Of a stretch of DNA of 64,000 bases, positions 35,367 to 44,653 are shown piece after piece; the first letter of the stretch is position 1; every line of letters begins with the position of its first letter. The stretch is taken from positions 288,113 to 352,112 of the forward strand of contig JAFECT010000009.1 in NCBI GenBank assembly GCA_018241995.1. The letters run 5' to 3'. The position numbers and the translations under genes were made by a program. The DNA is from Pseudomonadota bacterium. Lineage in GTDB: Bacteria > Pseudomonadota > Alphaproteobacteria > Caulobacterales > Caulobacteraceae. The notes beneath the pieces are model-generated. The model did not search any database, was not told the origin of the DNA, and saw only the letters and a list, made by a program, of their open reading frames with translations.

Positions 35367-37028
35367 TCAGACGGTGGCGGGCGCGGGCTGCGCCAAGAAG
35401 GCGTGGATCGCGGCCACGGCTTGCGCGCCTTCGCCGACCGAGGCGGCCACCCGCTTGACCGAACCGGAGCGCACGTCGCCGATGGCGAAGACGCCGGGCC
35501 GCGCGGTCTCCAAGAGGCCCCGGCCGGGCGCCGCCTCCGCGCCGGTCAGCACGAAGCCCTTGGGGTCGAGCGTTACGCCCGAGTCCTTGAGCCAATCCGT
35601 GTTGGGCGAGGCGCCGATGAACAGGAACAGGCGGCGGATCGCCAGCCGGCATGCCTCGTCGCCGCAGGTGTAGCGGATCGCCTCCAGCACCCCGTCCCGC
35701 CCCTCCAGCCCGCAGACCGAGGCGCCCAGCAGCACCTCGACGTTCTCAAGGCTGCGGATACGGTCGACCAGATAGCGTGACATGCTGGCCTCCAGGCTGG
35801 AGCCGCGCACCAGGAGCGTCACCTTGGCCACCTGGTCGGCGAGATAGACCACCGCCTGGCCCGCCGAATTGCCGGCCCCGACCAGGGCGACCTCCTGCCC
35901 GGCGCAGAGCCGCGTCTCCACCGGCGAGGCCCAGTAGTGCACCGAGGCGCCCTCGAACTCCGCCAGATTGTCCACGTCCAGGCGGCGGTAGCTGGCGCCC
36001 GAGGCCACCACCACCGTGCGGCTCCGGACCGTCTCGCCGTTGGCCAGGCGCAGGCGGCAGAGGCCGGCGCCGTCGTCGGGCGCGAGCCCGGCCACCTCGT
36101 CGGGTATGGCCATCTGCACCCCGAACTTCTGCGCCTGGTTGAAGGCCCGCGCCATCAGGGCCATGCCGCTGATGCCGGTCGGGAAACCCAGGTAGTTCTC
36201 GATCCGCGCCGAGGCGCCCGCCTGGCCGCCGAAGGCGCGGCAGTCCAGCGCCAGCACCGACAGGCCTTCCGACCCGGCATAGACCGCCGCCGCCAAGCCC
36301 GCCGGACCCGCGCCGACGATGGCCACGTCATAGGTGCGCTCCGGGTCCAGCGGCCCGACCAGCCCCATGCAGCGGGCCAGCTGGTCCTCGCTGGGATTGC
36401 GCAGCAGCTCCCCGTTCGGACACAGCACGATCGGCAGCTGGCCCGGCGCGATGTCGAAGCGCTCCACCAGGGTGCGCGCGCAGGAATCCTCGGTCGGGTC
36501 CAGGCTCTGGTGCGGCTGTCCCGCCCGGCGCAGGAAGGTCTGCAGCCGCAGCACGTCGCCGTTGCCCGCCGGGCCGACGATCACCGGGCCGCCGGCGTTG
36601 GATTCGAGCAGGCCGACGCGGCGCAGGATCAGCGCGCGCATGATCCGTTCGCCGAGCTCGGCCTCCGCCACCAGCACCGCGCGCAGTTTCTCGGGCGAGA
36701 ACACCAGGGCCTCGACCGGGGTCTTGGCCGTGGCGTCGACCAGGGAGGCGGCGCCTGACAGCTGGGCCAGTTCGCCCATGATCGCGCCGGGGCCGTGGGT
36801 GGTGACCAGGGTCACGTGGCCCATGCCGTCGGGCTGGGTGATCTCGACCTCGCCGGACAGGATCACGGTCATGCCGTGGCCGGGCTCGCCGACGCGGGCC
36901 AGGGCCTCGCCGGCCGCATAGGCGCGCGGCTCGGAGAAGCGCCGCAGCCGCTCGATCTCACGCGGCTCCAGCAGCGGGAACATCTGGTGGCGGCGGCTTT
37001 CGCGGATGTCGGGTGTGGGGGCGTCCAT
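35367..37028 (-). CDS. cNMP-binding-domain thioredoxin-reductase-like flavoprotein
   Basis: The 553-residue protein joins three parts. Residues about 15-130 are a cyclic-nucleotide-binding domain (GEALARVGEPGHGMTVILSGEV, then GELAQLSGAASLVDA). Residues 145-230 look like a thioredoxin fold without a CxxC. Residues 235-553 are an NAD(P)H-FAD oxidoreductase with GAGPAGLAAAVY, GGQAGASARIENY, GAGNSAGQAVVYLA and FAIGDVRSGSVKRVA. The TrxB CATC site is replaced by ASPVE, so it cannot use the classic disulfide. It probably passes electrons to another partner under cyclic-nucleotide control. It lies 12 bases ahead of the UBP-finger gene. Confidence 0.9.
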   Translation of the reverse strand: MDAPTPDIRESRRHQMFPLLEPREIERLRRFSEPRAYAAGEALARVGEPGHGMTVILSGEVEITQPDGMGHVTLVTTHGPGAIMGELAQLSGAASLVDATAKTPVEALVFSPEKLRAVLVAEAELGERIMRALILRRVGLLESNAGGPVIVGPAGNGDVLRLQTFLRRAGQPHQSLDPTEDSCARTLVERFDIAPGQLPIVLCPNGELLRNPSEDQLARCMGLVGPLDPERTYDVAIVGAGPAGLAAAVYAGSEGLSVLALDCRAFGGQAGASARIENYLGFPTGISGMALMARAFNQAQKFGVQMAIPDEVAGLAPDDGAGLCRLRLANGETVRSRTVVVASGASYRRLDVDNLAEFEGASVHYWASPVETRLCAGQEVALVGAGNSAGQAVVYLADQVAKVTLLVRGSSLEASMSRYLVDRIRSLENVEVLLGASVCGLEGRDGVLEAIRYTCGDEACRLAIRRLFLFIGASPNTDWLKDSGVTLDPKGFVLTGAEAAPGRGLLETARPGVFAIGDVRSGSVKRVAASVGEGAQAVAAIHAFLAQPAPATV

Positions 37029-37158
37029 CGGAACCCTTCCGGTCGGAGGAGCGACCCCGCTTCATCGCCCCCCGCGGCGGCGCCGTCCAGCCCCATGGCT
37101 CGCCGTGAATTGCCTTCCCGCCGATCCCATGATGAATAGCGCGCAGGGGGATTTGGGC

Positions 37159-38730
37159 ATGCTGCGGCGTCTGAAACTGGCACTTTGCGCGCTGCTGCTG
37201 GCGCTGTTCGCGCTGGCTGCGCCCGGCATGACCGCCTACGCCCAGGAGGACGGCGCCGCCTTGCGCGAGGCGGAGCGCTCAGTCGTCCGGATCGTGGTGC
37301 TGCACCTGGGCGCCGACGACCAGCCGGTGGCGGTGATGGCGGGCTCAGGCTTCGTCGTCGCGCCGGGCAAGATCGTGACCAACAACCACGTGGTCGAGGC
37401 CCCGGTGGGCGCGGTGCGCACCCTCTATTTCGTGGTGCCCGACAAATACGCCGGCAACGAGCGGAAGCCCGCGACCCTGTCCCAGACCTGGCCCGACGCG
37501 GATCTCGCCATGCTGGACGCGCCGGAGCTGGCCGCGCCGGCTCTGAAGATCGCCGCCAATCCGCCCAGCAAGGAGGCCCTGGTGCGTGCGCTGGGTTATC
37601 CCGGCGTCACCGACCGCATGCGCAAGCTGCCGCTGGAGCAGTCGCTGAAGCCCTCGGAGCCTTATGTGACCTCCGGCTCCATCGCCCTGTTCTCGGACAC
37701 GGCGCCCGGCGGCGGGGCCTTCGACACCATTTTCCACACCGCGCCGATCGATCACGGCAACTCCGGCGGCCCGTTGCTGGACGAGTGCGCGCGGGTGATC
37801 GGGGTCAACACCTGGAGCGCGTCGGAGAGCATGGGCGACGACGGCACGGTGGAGAGCCACCCCGGCCAGTTCGCCGCGATCCGCTCCTCGGTGGTCTCGC
37901 GCTTCCTGGAGCGGGCGGGGGTGACCGTCACGCCCGACGCGGCGCCCTGCGTCCGCACCGTTCCGGTCGATCCGGCGCTGCAGGCCCAGGTCGAGAAGGC
38001 CAACGCCGCCGCCAGCGCCGCGGAAGCCGCCGCGAAGAAGGCCGTGCAGGAGCGCGACAGCGTGGTGCGCTGGGGCTTCGGCGTCTTGGTGCTGCTGGCG
38101 CTGGGCGCGCTGGTCTGGTTCCTGTTGAGCCGCCGGCGCGCGATGGACGCCACGCTCGCGGCCGAAGGCGCGCCGCGCCCGGCGGCCAACCCGACCCTGC
38201 CGCTGCTCTTGGGCGTCGGGGTGGCGGTGGTGGCGCTGGGCCTGGCGGGCTGGTGGATGCTGGGTCATCGGCATGGGCGCTCTGGCACGGCGAAGGTCTC
38301 CGCCTCGGCCGTGGCCCTGAACTGCCGCTTCGTGCCGGCCAAGAGCTTCAACCCGCTCCCGCAAGCGGGCGCGCTCAGCTTCAGCTTCGATCCGGAGGCC
38401 GACTGCGTGAACGGCAAGACGCCCTATGAGAAGGTTCAGGGCGGGTTCTCGCGCGTGACCCTCGGCGAGAGCGGGCGCGGCGCCTCCCAGCTCTACCTCT
38501 CGCCGGACATGAAGACCTTCGTGCGCAAGGATTTCGCGCTGAGCGCCGCCGACTACGCAGCCTTCGCCGCGGCGCGGAAGTCGGTCGGGGCGGTGCGTTG
38601 CCCCGCGCCGGGCGACACGGCCGCCGCCCAGGCCGCGGCCGGCGCCTTGGCCAAGGTGCGAAACCTCTCCACGCCCTACCTGGGCGCCGAACCCAGCCGC
38701 ATCATGACCTGGAGCTGCGAGCCGAAGTAG
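37159..38730 (+). CDS. Membrane-anchored trypsin-like (S1C) serine protease
   Basis: The 523-residue protein starts at ATG 37159, eight bases after AGGGGG, with a signal peptide (about 1-29, AYA-Q). The protease domain has VTNNHVVEA (His), WPDADLAMLD (Asp) and HGNSGGPLLDE (Ser), the degenerate HtrA-like triad. An alanine-rich coiled coil (about 275-300) leads to a membrane helix (FGVLVLLALGALVWFLLS), a second helix near 350, and a C-terminal domain with four cysteines that resembles nothing I know. No PDZ domain is present. The substrate is unknown. Confidence 0.85.
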   Translation: MLRRLKLALCALLLALFALAAPGMTAYAQEDGAALREAERSVVRIVVLHLGADDQPVAVMAGSGFVVAPGKIVTNNHVVEAPVGAVRTLYFVVPDKYAGNERKPATLSQTWPDADLAMLDAPELAAPALKIAANPPSKEALVRALGYPGVTDRMRKLPLEQSLKPSEPYVTSGSIALFSDTAPGGGAFDTIFHTAPIDHGNSGGPLLDECARVIGVNTWSASESMGDDGTVESHPGQFAAIRSSVVSRFLERAGVTVTPDAAPCVRTVPVDPALQAQVEKANAAASAAEAAAKKAVQERDSVVRWGFGVLVLLALGALVWFLLSRRRAMDATLAAEGAPRPAANPTLPLLLGVGVAVVALGLAGWWMLGHRHGRSGTAKVSASAVALNCRFVPAKSFNPLPQAGALSFSFDPEADCVNGKTPYEKVQGGFSRVTLGESGRGASQLYLSPDMKTFVRKDFALSAADYAAFAAARKSVGAVRCPAPGDTAAAQAAAGALAKVRNLSTPYLGAEPSRIMTWSCEPK

Positions 38731-38747
38731 CTGCTCAGCGCGCTGTG

Positions 38748-39623
38748 CTATCGCGGCGTATAGGCGTGGGTGCCGGGCAGGCGCTGGAGTTCCTTGTGCT
38801 CCTCCAGCATGTCCTGCAGCCGCTCCTTGTCCGTTGTGACCTCGAAGGCGATGACCCGCTGGTCGGCGTCGATCTGGACCGTCCAACCCACGCGCCCTGA
38901 TGCGGCGACGGAGAACAGCGCGCCCCGAAGGCGATGCGGCGCCGAGCCCAGCATCGAGGTCTTCACCTCGACCCCGAGTTCCGCCTGGTGGTCTAGAATT
39001 CCTTTCGCTTCGGGTTTGGCGAGATCGTCTTCGCTGTGGATCCAGAATGTCCGGGTCACACGCCCCCCGTTGGCGATGAAGGCCTGCAGCAAGTCCACGT
39101 TCTGCTTGGCGCCCCAGAAATAGTTCGCGCTCGGCAGGGCGGTGGCCAGGAAGTGCTCGTTCGGAAAGGTAGCCAACACCGTCTGGTAGAAGGTGTTGAA
39201 GCTCGCGGTGTCCCGGATGCTGAGCGTGTGGCGCTGCAGAAGCCCGCGCATGTTGTTGGCGAAACGTTGCACATGCGGGGCCGTCAGCGCGACGAACTCC
39301 GGCTCCAGCCTGCGGGCGGCCTGCTCGAATTGGTCGGCGACCGTGGCGTCGAGCGCCGCCTGCAACCGCTTGAGTTCGTCCTCGATCCGCGCGCCCTGGC
39401 TCTTGACCGACGCATTGAGGCGCAACACCAGCACCAGGACCATGCCGATGGCGGCAGGCAGCAGGCCCTTCTCGGCGTTCTCGATCAGCGCATTGTGCTG
39501 GCCGAGCAGATGGATGGCCGCGATCGCCGCCAGCAGGACGGCGGCGACGTAAACGTCTGTCCGCTCGACATTGTACCAGGAGAAGAGGCTCTTCCGGCCT
39601 GCCTCGGGCTTGGGCGACGTCAT
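38748..39623 (-). CDS. Unknown two-helix membrane protein with PLD-like C-terminal domain lacking HKD
   Basis: The 291-residue protein starts MTSPKPEAGRKSLFSWYNVERTD at 39623. Two membrane helices (about 25-43 and 52-70) precede a coiled coil (ASVKSQGARIEDELKRLQAAL). The C-terminal 170 residues run SFNTFYQTVLATFPNEHFLATA, SANYFWGAKQNVDLLQAFIANGG and RVTRTFWIHSEDDLAKPEAKGI, then a closing strand set; the spacing recalls inactive phospholipase-D-like sensor domains, but no HxK motif exists. It converges with the S1C protease gene. I recognise no characterised homologue and the domain comparison is tentative. Confidence 0.6.
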   Translation of the reverse strand: MTSPKPEAGRKSLFSWYNVERTDVYVAAVLLAAIAAIHLLGQHNALIENAEKGLLPAAIGMVLVLVLRLNASVKSQGARIEDELKRLQAALDATVADQFEQAARRLEPEFVALTAPHVQRFANNMRGLLQRHTLSIRDTASFNTFYQTVLATFPNEHFLATALPSANYFWGAKQNVDLLQAFIANGGRVTRTFWIHSEDDLAKPEAKGILDHQAELGVEVKTSMLGSAPHRLRGALFSVAASGRVGWTVQIDADQRVIAFEVTTDKERLQDMLEEHKELQRLPGTHAYTPR

Positions 39624-39852
39624 TTCGCGACCGGCTCCCGCGGCCTTGGAGGCCGCGTCTGAATTCGATGGGTACGCGAAGGTGAGCCGGCGACATCCGG
39701 ACGTGGCTTCCACGTCGTGCGCCGTGCCTACGTCGGAACTGTCAGCCAGGCGTGACGGAAGCCGCGCCATCTCCCCCGAGAGACGGACGCGACCTAATCA
39801 CAGGTTCGCCGGAACCGGCAAGCGCGCGAGCCGTGGGCCCCGCGTGGAAGGC

Positions 39853-41157
39853 TCAGGGCCGTCCGATGCTCGTGTACTTGAACCCGCGCGCTCGCATGTC
39901 GTCGGGGCGGTAGACGTTGCGCAGGTCCACCAAGACCGGCGCCTTCATCAGCACCTTGATGCGGTCGAGGTCGAGCGCGCGGAACTGGTCCCACTCGGTC
40001 AGGATCACCAGGCAGTCGGCGCTTTCGGCCACGTCGTAAGGGCCGTCCTTGAACTCGACGCCAGGCAAGAGCTTCTCGGCCTCGTGGCGGCCCTCCGGAT
40101 CGAAAGCCTGCACCGTGGCGCCCATCGCCTGCAGGGCCGGGACCACGTCCAGGCTCGGCGCGTCGCGCATGTCGTCGGTGTTGGGCTTGAAGGTCAGGCC
40201 CAGGATGCCGATGCGCTTGCCCTTCAGCTCGCCGCCCAGCGCCTTCTCGACCTTGCCGGCCATGGCCTTCTTGCGCGCATCGTTGACCTTGACGGTGGTC
40301 TCGACCAGCTGAATCGGCGCGCCGGCGTCCGCCGCCGTGCGCACCAGGGCCAGGGTGTCCTTCGGGAAGCACGAGCCGCCGTAGCCGGGCCCGGCATGCA
40401 GGAACTTCGAGCCGATGCGGTTGTCCAGGCCGATGCCGCGCGCCACCGCCTGGACGTCGGCGTCCAGGGCCTCGCAAAGGTCGGCCACCTCGTTGATGAA
40501 GGTGATCTTCAGGGCCAGGAAGGCGTTGGCGGCGTACTTGATCAGCTCCGAGGTGCGCCGGCCGGTGAAGACGATCGGCGTCTCGTTCAGGTTCAGCGGG
40601 CGATAGAGCTCGCGCATCACCTCGCGCGCGCGTTCGTCGTCGGTGCCGACCACCACCCGGTCGGGCCGTTTGAAGTCGTTGATCGCCGCGCCCTCGCGCA
40701 GGAATTCGGGGTTGGAGACCACCGCGAACTGGGCGTCCGGCCGCTTGGCCTTGATGATCTTCTCGATCTCGTCGCCGGTGCCGACCGGGACGGTGGACTT
40801 GGTCACGATCACGGTGAAGCCGTCGATCAGGCCCGCGATCTCCTCGGCCGCCGCATAGACGTAGGAAAGGTCCGCATGGCCGTCGCCGCGGCGCGAGGGG
40901 GTGCCGACCGCGATGAACACCGCGTCCGCGTCGCGGATCGCCTCGGCCCCGTCGCGGGCGAAGAACAGGCGGCCGTCGCGCACATTGGTGGCCACCAGCT
41001 CGTCCAGGCCCGGCTCGAAGATCGGGATCTCGCCGCGCTCCAGCCGCTCGATCTTGGAGACGTCCTTGTCCACACAGGTCACGACGTGGCCGAAGTCGGC
41101 GAAACAGGCCCCGGACACCAGGCCAACGTAGCCGGTCCCGATCATGGCGACGCGCAT
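39853..41157 (-). CDS. ugd: UDP-glucose 6-dehydrogenase
   Basis: The 434-residue enzyme has the NAD-binding AMIGTGYVGLVSGACFADFG at the N-terminus, VFIAVGTPSRRGDGHADL, ATKSTVPVGT-like VTKSTVPVGTGDEI, EFLREGAAINDF, and the catalytic cysteine motif GYGGSCFPKDTLAL, with GLTFKPNTDDMRDAPSL in the C-terminal domain. It oxidises UDP-glucose twice to UDP-glucuronate for acidic surface polysaccharides. It is divergent from the WecG-like transferase across a long inverted repeat and belongs to the local surface-sugar region. Confidence 0.96.
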   Translation of the reverse strand: MRVAMIGTGYVGLVSGACFADFGHVVTCVDKDVSKIERLERGEIPIFEPGLDELVATNVRDGRLFFARDGAEAIRDADAVFIAVGTPSRRGDGHADLSYVYAAAEEIAGLIDGFTVIVTKSTVPVGTGDEIEKIIKAKRPDAQFAVVSNPEFLREGAAINDFKRPDRVVVGTDDERAREVMRELYRPLNLNETPIVFTGRRTSELIKYAANAFLALKITFINEVADLCEALDADVQAVARGIGLDNRIGSKFLHAGPGYGGSCFPKDTLALVRTAADAGAPIQLVETTVKVNDARKKAMAGKVEKALGGELKGKRIGILGLTFKPNTDDMRDAPSLDVVPALQAMGATVQAFDPEGRHEAEKLLPGVEFKDGPYDVAESADCLVILTEWDQFRALDLDRIKVLMKAPVLVDLRNVYRPDDMRARGFKYTSIGRP

Positions 41158-41279
41158 GGTCGACCCTCAATCCAACGGTTGCAAAGGCGGCCCCGCCGCG
41201 CTCGGGCGGGGAGATAGACGGTTCGGGGAGCGGGCGCCAGAGCGGCCGGGCGCTCCGCTGTTCAATCATCTTTTCCTTT

Positions 41280-41446
41280 CGTCATCCTTGGCGGTGCGCG
41301 GCGAGCAGCCGCGCGCCGTCGAGGACCCACTAGGCGCCGCGCGTAACGCTGTGTGTCCGCTGATCGAGGGCCACCCAGCTTAGAGGTTGAGCCTAGTGGG
41401 TCCTCGATCCCACGGCGCTGGTCGCGCCGCGTGCTCAAGGATGACG
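41280..41446. repeat. Inverted-repeat intergenic element, family E, copy 1
   Basis: CGTCATCCTTG at 41280-41290 pairs with CAAGGATGACG at 41436-41446 as the outer module. TCGAGGACCCACTAGGC at 41319-41335 pairs exactly with 41391-41407 as the inner module. A GC-rich CGCGCGGC-type hairpin lies in each arm. It sits in the 358-base gap between the divergent ugd and wecG-like genes; the remaining bases show no gene, only TTAACC at about 41465. Confidence 0.88.
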
Positions 41447-41515
41447 GACCTTGAAGGGAGAGCATTAACCCCGTTCCGCCACCGGATCGAAAGGCTTCGA
41501 GCCTAGGGTCGGGCC

Positions 41516-42325
41516 ATGGATCGCAAGCCTCGCCTTCGCCTGCTGGGCGCCGAAGTCGACAGGATCACGCCTGCGGAGATGCTGGCCTTCGCCGCGTCCT
41601 GCGTGCGCCAGGGGCGGCGCGCCATTGTGGCCAACCACAACGCCCACAGCCTGTATCTCGCCCCGCGCGACGCCGCGATGCGGGCGCTCTACGCCCAGGC
41701 CGACCTGATCGAGATCGACTCCGTGCCGATGATCCTCTGGGGCAAGCTGCTGGGCCACCAGGTCTCGCGCGACCATCGCTGCAACTACCTCGATTTCCGC
41801 GGCGCCTTCTGGGACATGGCTGTGGGCGAGGGCTGGAGGGTGTTCCACCTGGGCTGCAAGCCGGGCGTCGGCGAGGCGGCCCGCGAGGCCATCGCCAGGC
41901 GCCATCCGGGGATCACGCTGGGCCTGCGCCACGGCTATTTCGACGTGAACGGGCCTGAGAACGACGCGGTCCTGGCCGAGATCGCGGCCTTCAAACCCGA
42001 CATCGTCCTGGTCGGCATGAGCATGCCGCGCCAGGAAGCCTGGATCGCCGCCAATCTGGAGCGGCTGCCGAACGCGGTGATCTACCCCATCGGCGCCGCC
42101 TTCGATTACGAGGCGGGCATGGTGGCGACCCCACCGCGCTGGACCGGCCGGCTCGGGATCGAGTGGCTGTATCGCCTGTTCTGCGAGCCCCGGCGCCTCT
42201 TCGCCCGCTATGTGCTGGAGCCCTGGGCCCTGGTCCCGGCCATGTTCGGCGACCTCGCCCGAGCGCCCAGGTTCCGCCGCGCCCCTCATGCTCCGTTAAC
42301 CACGTTGCAACGCCCCGCGCCCTAG
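41516..42325 (+). CDS. WecG/TagA/CpsF-family glycosyltransferase
   Basis: The 269-residue transferase (GT26) has VANHNAHSLYLAPRDAAM, DSVPMILWGKLLG, FHLGCKPGVGEAA, the PDIVLVGMSMPRQEAWIA motif and YPIGAAFDYEAGMVATPPRW, all diagnostic. Family members add ManNAcA or related sugars to lipid-linked intermediates; the Caulobacter holdfast enzyme HfsJ belongs here, so this could be its orthologue. Its C-terminal basic, proline-rich tail overlaps a TTAACCA motif just before pseB. It leads the pseBCI gene row. Confidence 0.9.
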   Translation: MDRKPRLRLLGAEVDRITPAEMLAFAASCVRQGRRAIVANHNAHSLYLAPRDAAMRALYAQADLIEIDSVPMILWGKLLGHQVSRDHRCNYLDFRGAFWDMAVGEGWRVFHLGCKPGVGEAAREAIARRHPGITLGLRHGYFDVNGPENDAVLAEIAAFKPDIVLVGMSMPRQEAWIAANLERLPNAVIYPIGAAFDYEAGMVATPPRWTGRLGIEWLYRLFCEPRRLFARYVLEPWALVPAMFGDLARAPRFRRAPHAPLTTLQRPAP

Positions 42326-42354
42326 ACCTTGGGCCTACCCTCAGGACGCGCCGC

Positions 42355-43416
42355 ATGTATGACGACCCCTCCGCCTCGGGCCCTCGCGATTTCAGGCCGC
42401 GCACGCGGATGCTGGACGGCAAGGCGATCCTGATCACCGGCGGCACCGGCTCGTTCGGCAAGCGGTTCGTGAAGACGGTGCTGCGCGACTATGCGCCGAA
42501 GAAGCTGGTGATCCTGTCCCGCGACGAACTGAAGCAGTTCGACATGCGCCAGGAGCTGGCCGAGGAATTCCCCGACAAGGCCCACCTGCTGCGCTTCTTC
42601 CTGGGCGACGTGCGCGATCGCGGGCGGCTGGAGCTGGCCTTCCGGGGCATGGACCTGGTGGTGCACGCCGCGGCCCTGAAGCAGGTGCCGGCGGCCGAGT
42701 ACAACCCTTCCGAATGCATCCACACCAATGTGCTGGGCGCCGAGAACGTGGTGCGCGCCTGCCTGACCAACCGGGTGCCCCGCGTCATCGCGCTGTCCAC
42801 CGACAAGGCCTGCTCGCCGATCAACCTCTACGGCGCGACCAAGCTGGCCTCGGACAAGACCTTCGTGGCGGCCAACAACCTGTCCGGCGACATCGGCACG
42901 CGCTTCTCGGTGGTGCGCTACGGCAATGTGGCCGGCTCGCGTGGCTCGGTGGGGCCGTTCTTCCGCCGCCTGCTCGACAAGGGCGCGACTGAGCTGCCGA
43001 TCACCGACGAGCGGATGACCCGGTTCTGGATCACGCTCGATCAGGGCGTGAACTTCGTCCTCAGCTGCTTCGAGGTGATGCGCGGCGGCGAGATCTTCGT
43101 GCCGAAGATCCCGGCCTCGACCATCCTTGAGCTGGCCCACGTCATGGCGCCCGGCATGCCCACTAGGAACGTCGGCATCCGCCCGGGCGAAAAGCTGCAC
43201 GAGGCGATGATCTCCGCCGACGATGCGCGCCGCACCGTGGACCTGGGCGACCGCTACGCCATCGAGCCGGACTTCGTGGAGTACGAGCGCACCCCCTATG
43301 CCGAGGACGGCATGGGCAGGCCGGTGCCGGAGGATTTCGCCTATACCTCCGACAACGCGGAGCGGCTGGACGGCGCGGGGCTCCTCGCCCTGATGGACGC
43401 CTGCCATGCCGCCTGA
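42355..43416 (+). CDS. pseB: UDP-N-acetylglucosamine 4,6-dehydratase (inverting), PseB/FlmA
   Basis: The 353-residue SDR has ILITGGTGSFGKRFV (TGGTGSFG at 28-35), HAAALKQVPAAEYNP, ALSTDKACSPINLYGATK with the catalytic Lys and Tyr, and GEIFVPKIPASTIL, which separate PseB from other epimerases. It makes the 4-keto-6-deoxy sugar that begins pseudaminic-acid synthesis for flagellin glycosylation; Caulobacter FlmA is the equivalent. AGGA upstream of ATG 42355 is the likely Shine-Dalgarno; a second ATG at 42409 gives the usual PseB N-terminus. It overlaps pseC by 11 bases. Confidence 0.93.
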   Translation: MYDDPSASGPRDFRPRTRMLDGKAILITGGTGSFGKRFVKTVLRDYAPKKLVILSRDELKQFDMRQELAEEFPDKAHLLRFFLGDVRDRGRLELAFRGMDLVVHAAALKQVPAAEYNPSECIHTNVLGAENVVRACLTNRVPRVIALSTDKACSPINLYGATKLASDKTFVAANNLSGDIGTRFSVVRYGNVAGSRGSVGPFFRRLLDKGATELPITDERMTRFWITLDQGVNFVLSCFEVMRGGEIFVPKIPASTILELAHVMAPGMPTRNVGIRPGEKLHEAMISADDARRTVDLGDRYAIEPDFVEYERTPYAEDGMGRPVPEDFAYTSDNAERLDGAGLLALMDACHAA

Positions 43417-44653
43417 CGGCGCGCCGCCACAGCGCCCGACCACCGCCGGCTGGGGCCGCCCGGACGGCGACGACGGCTTCCTGCCCTACGGCCGCCAGAC
43501 CATCGAGGACGACGACATCGCCGCCGTCGTCGCGGCGCTGAAATCCGACCTTCTGACCACCGGCCCAAAGGTCGCCGAGTTCGAAGCCGCCCTGGCGGAG
43601 GCCGTCGGCGCGCAGCATGCCGTGGCCTGTGCCAACGGCACCGCCGCCCTGCACATAGCGGTGCGCGCGGCGGACCTGGCGCCCGGCGAAGTCTGCATCG
43701 TTCCGGCCATGACCTTCCTGGCCACCGCCGACGCCTGCGCGTTTGAGGGCGCGGAGGTGGTGTTCGCCGATGTCGATCCCGCCACCGGCCTGATGACGCC
43801 CGACAGCCTGTCGGAGGCGCTCTACCGCGCGCGCTACCAGCGGGTGCGGGCGATCCTGCCGGTGCACCTGCGTGGTGACCCGGTCGATCTGCCGGCCATT
43901 CGCGCCATGGCCGACCACGCCGGCGCGGTGGTGATCGAGGACGCCTGTCACGCTATCGGTGGGACTACCGACTGGGACACGATCGGCGGCTGCGGCGCTT
44001 CCGCCATGGCCTGTTTCTCGTTCCATGCGGTGAAGACCCTGTGCCTGGCCGAGGGCGGGGCGGTGACCACCAACGACGCCGAGACGGCCCAGCATCTGCG
44101 CCGCTTGCGCAACCACGGCGCCACCCGCGACCCGTCCCGCTTCCGTGCGCCGGAGGCCTTCGCGGGCGATCAGGCGAACCCCTGGTGGTACGAGCAGGAC
44201 GAACTCGGCTGGAACTACCGCCTGCCCGACGTGAATTGCGCGCTGGGCATCAGCCAGCTGCACAAGCTGCCGCGCTTCGCCGAGCGCCGCCGGCGCCTGG
44301 CCGCCCTCTACCGCGAGGCCCTGGCCCCGCTGGCGCCGCTGATCCGGACCATCGACGCCCCGTCCTACGCCGACCCCTGCCTGCACCTGTTCGGCGTGCT
44401 GATCGACTTCGAGGCGGCGGGCGTGCCCCGGCCCGAAGCCATGGCCCGCCTGCGCGCAAGAGGCATTGGGACCCAGGTCCACTACATCCCCGTGCCGTGG
44501 CAACCCTACTGGCGCGCCCAGGGTCCCCAGCCGCCGTTCCCGGGGGCGGAGGCCTACTATCGCCGCACCCTGAGCCTGCCGCTCTATCCCCTGATGGACG
44601 ACGCCGATCCCGCCCGCGTCGCCGCAGCCCTCGCCGAGGCCCTGAAAGCATGA
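43406..44653 (+). CDS. pseC: PseC/FlmB aminotransferase (UDP-4-keto-6-deoxy-GlcNAc transaminase)
   Basis: The 415-residue PLP enzyme of the DegT/DnrJ family has FLPYGRQTIEDDDIAAV, the VACANGTAALHIAV start, VIEDACHAIGG and FSFHAVKTLCLAEGGAVTT, whose lysine binds PLP, and the C-terminal IGTQVHYIPVPWQPYW. These match PseC / FlmB, which aminates the PseB product at C4. About 30 extra N-terminal residues (MPPDGAPPQRP) precede the normal start. It overlaps pseB by 11 bases and pseI by four, so the three proteins are translated in step. Confidence 0.93.
   Translation: MPPDGAPPQRPTTAGWGRPDGDDGFLPYGRQTIEDDDIAAVVAALKSDLLTTGPKVAEFEAALAEAVGAQHAVACANGTAALHIAVRAADLAPGEVCIVPAMTFLATADACAFEGAEVVFADVDPATGLMTPDSLSEALYRARYQRVRAILPVHLRGDPVDLPAIRAMADHAGAVVIEDACHAIGGTTDWDTIGGCGASAMACFSFHAVKTLCLAEGGAVTTNDAETAQHLRRLRNHGATRDPSRFRAPEAFAGDQANPWWYEQDELGWNYRLPDVNCALGISQLHKLPRFAERRRRLAALYREALAPLAPLIRTIDAPSYADPCLHLFGVLIDFEAAGVPRPEAMARLRARGIGTQVHYIPVPWQPYWRAQGPQPPFPGAEAYYRRTLSLPLYPLMDDADPARVAAALAEALKA

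Noticed and set aside
35367..37028. Assignment of the flavoprotein as thioredoxin reductase TrxB
   Set aside because: The redox-active CxxC is missing and a cyclic-nucleotide domain is fused in front.
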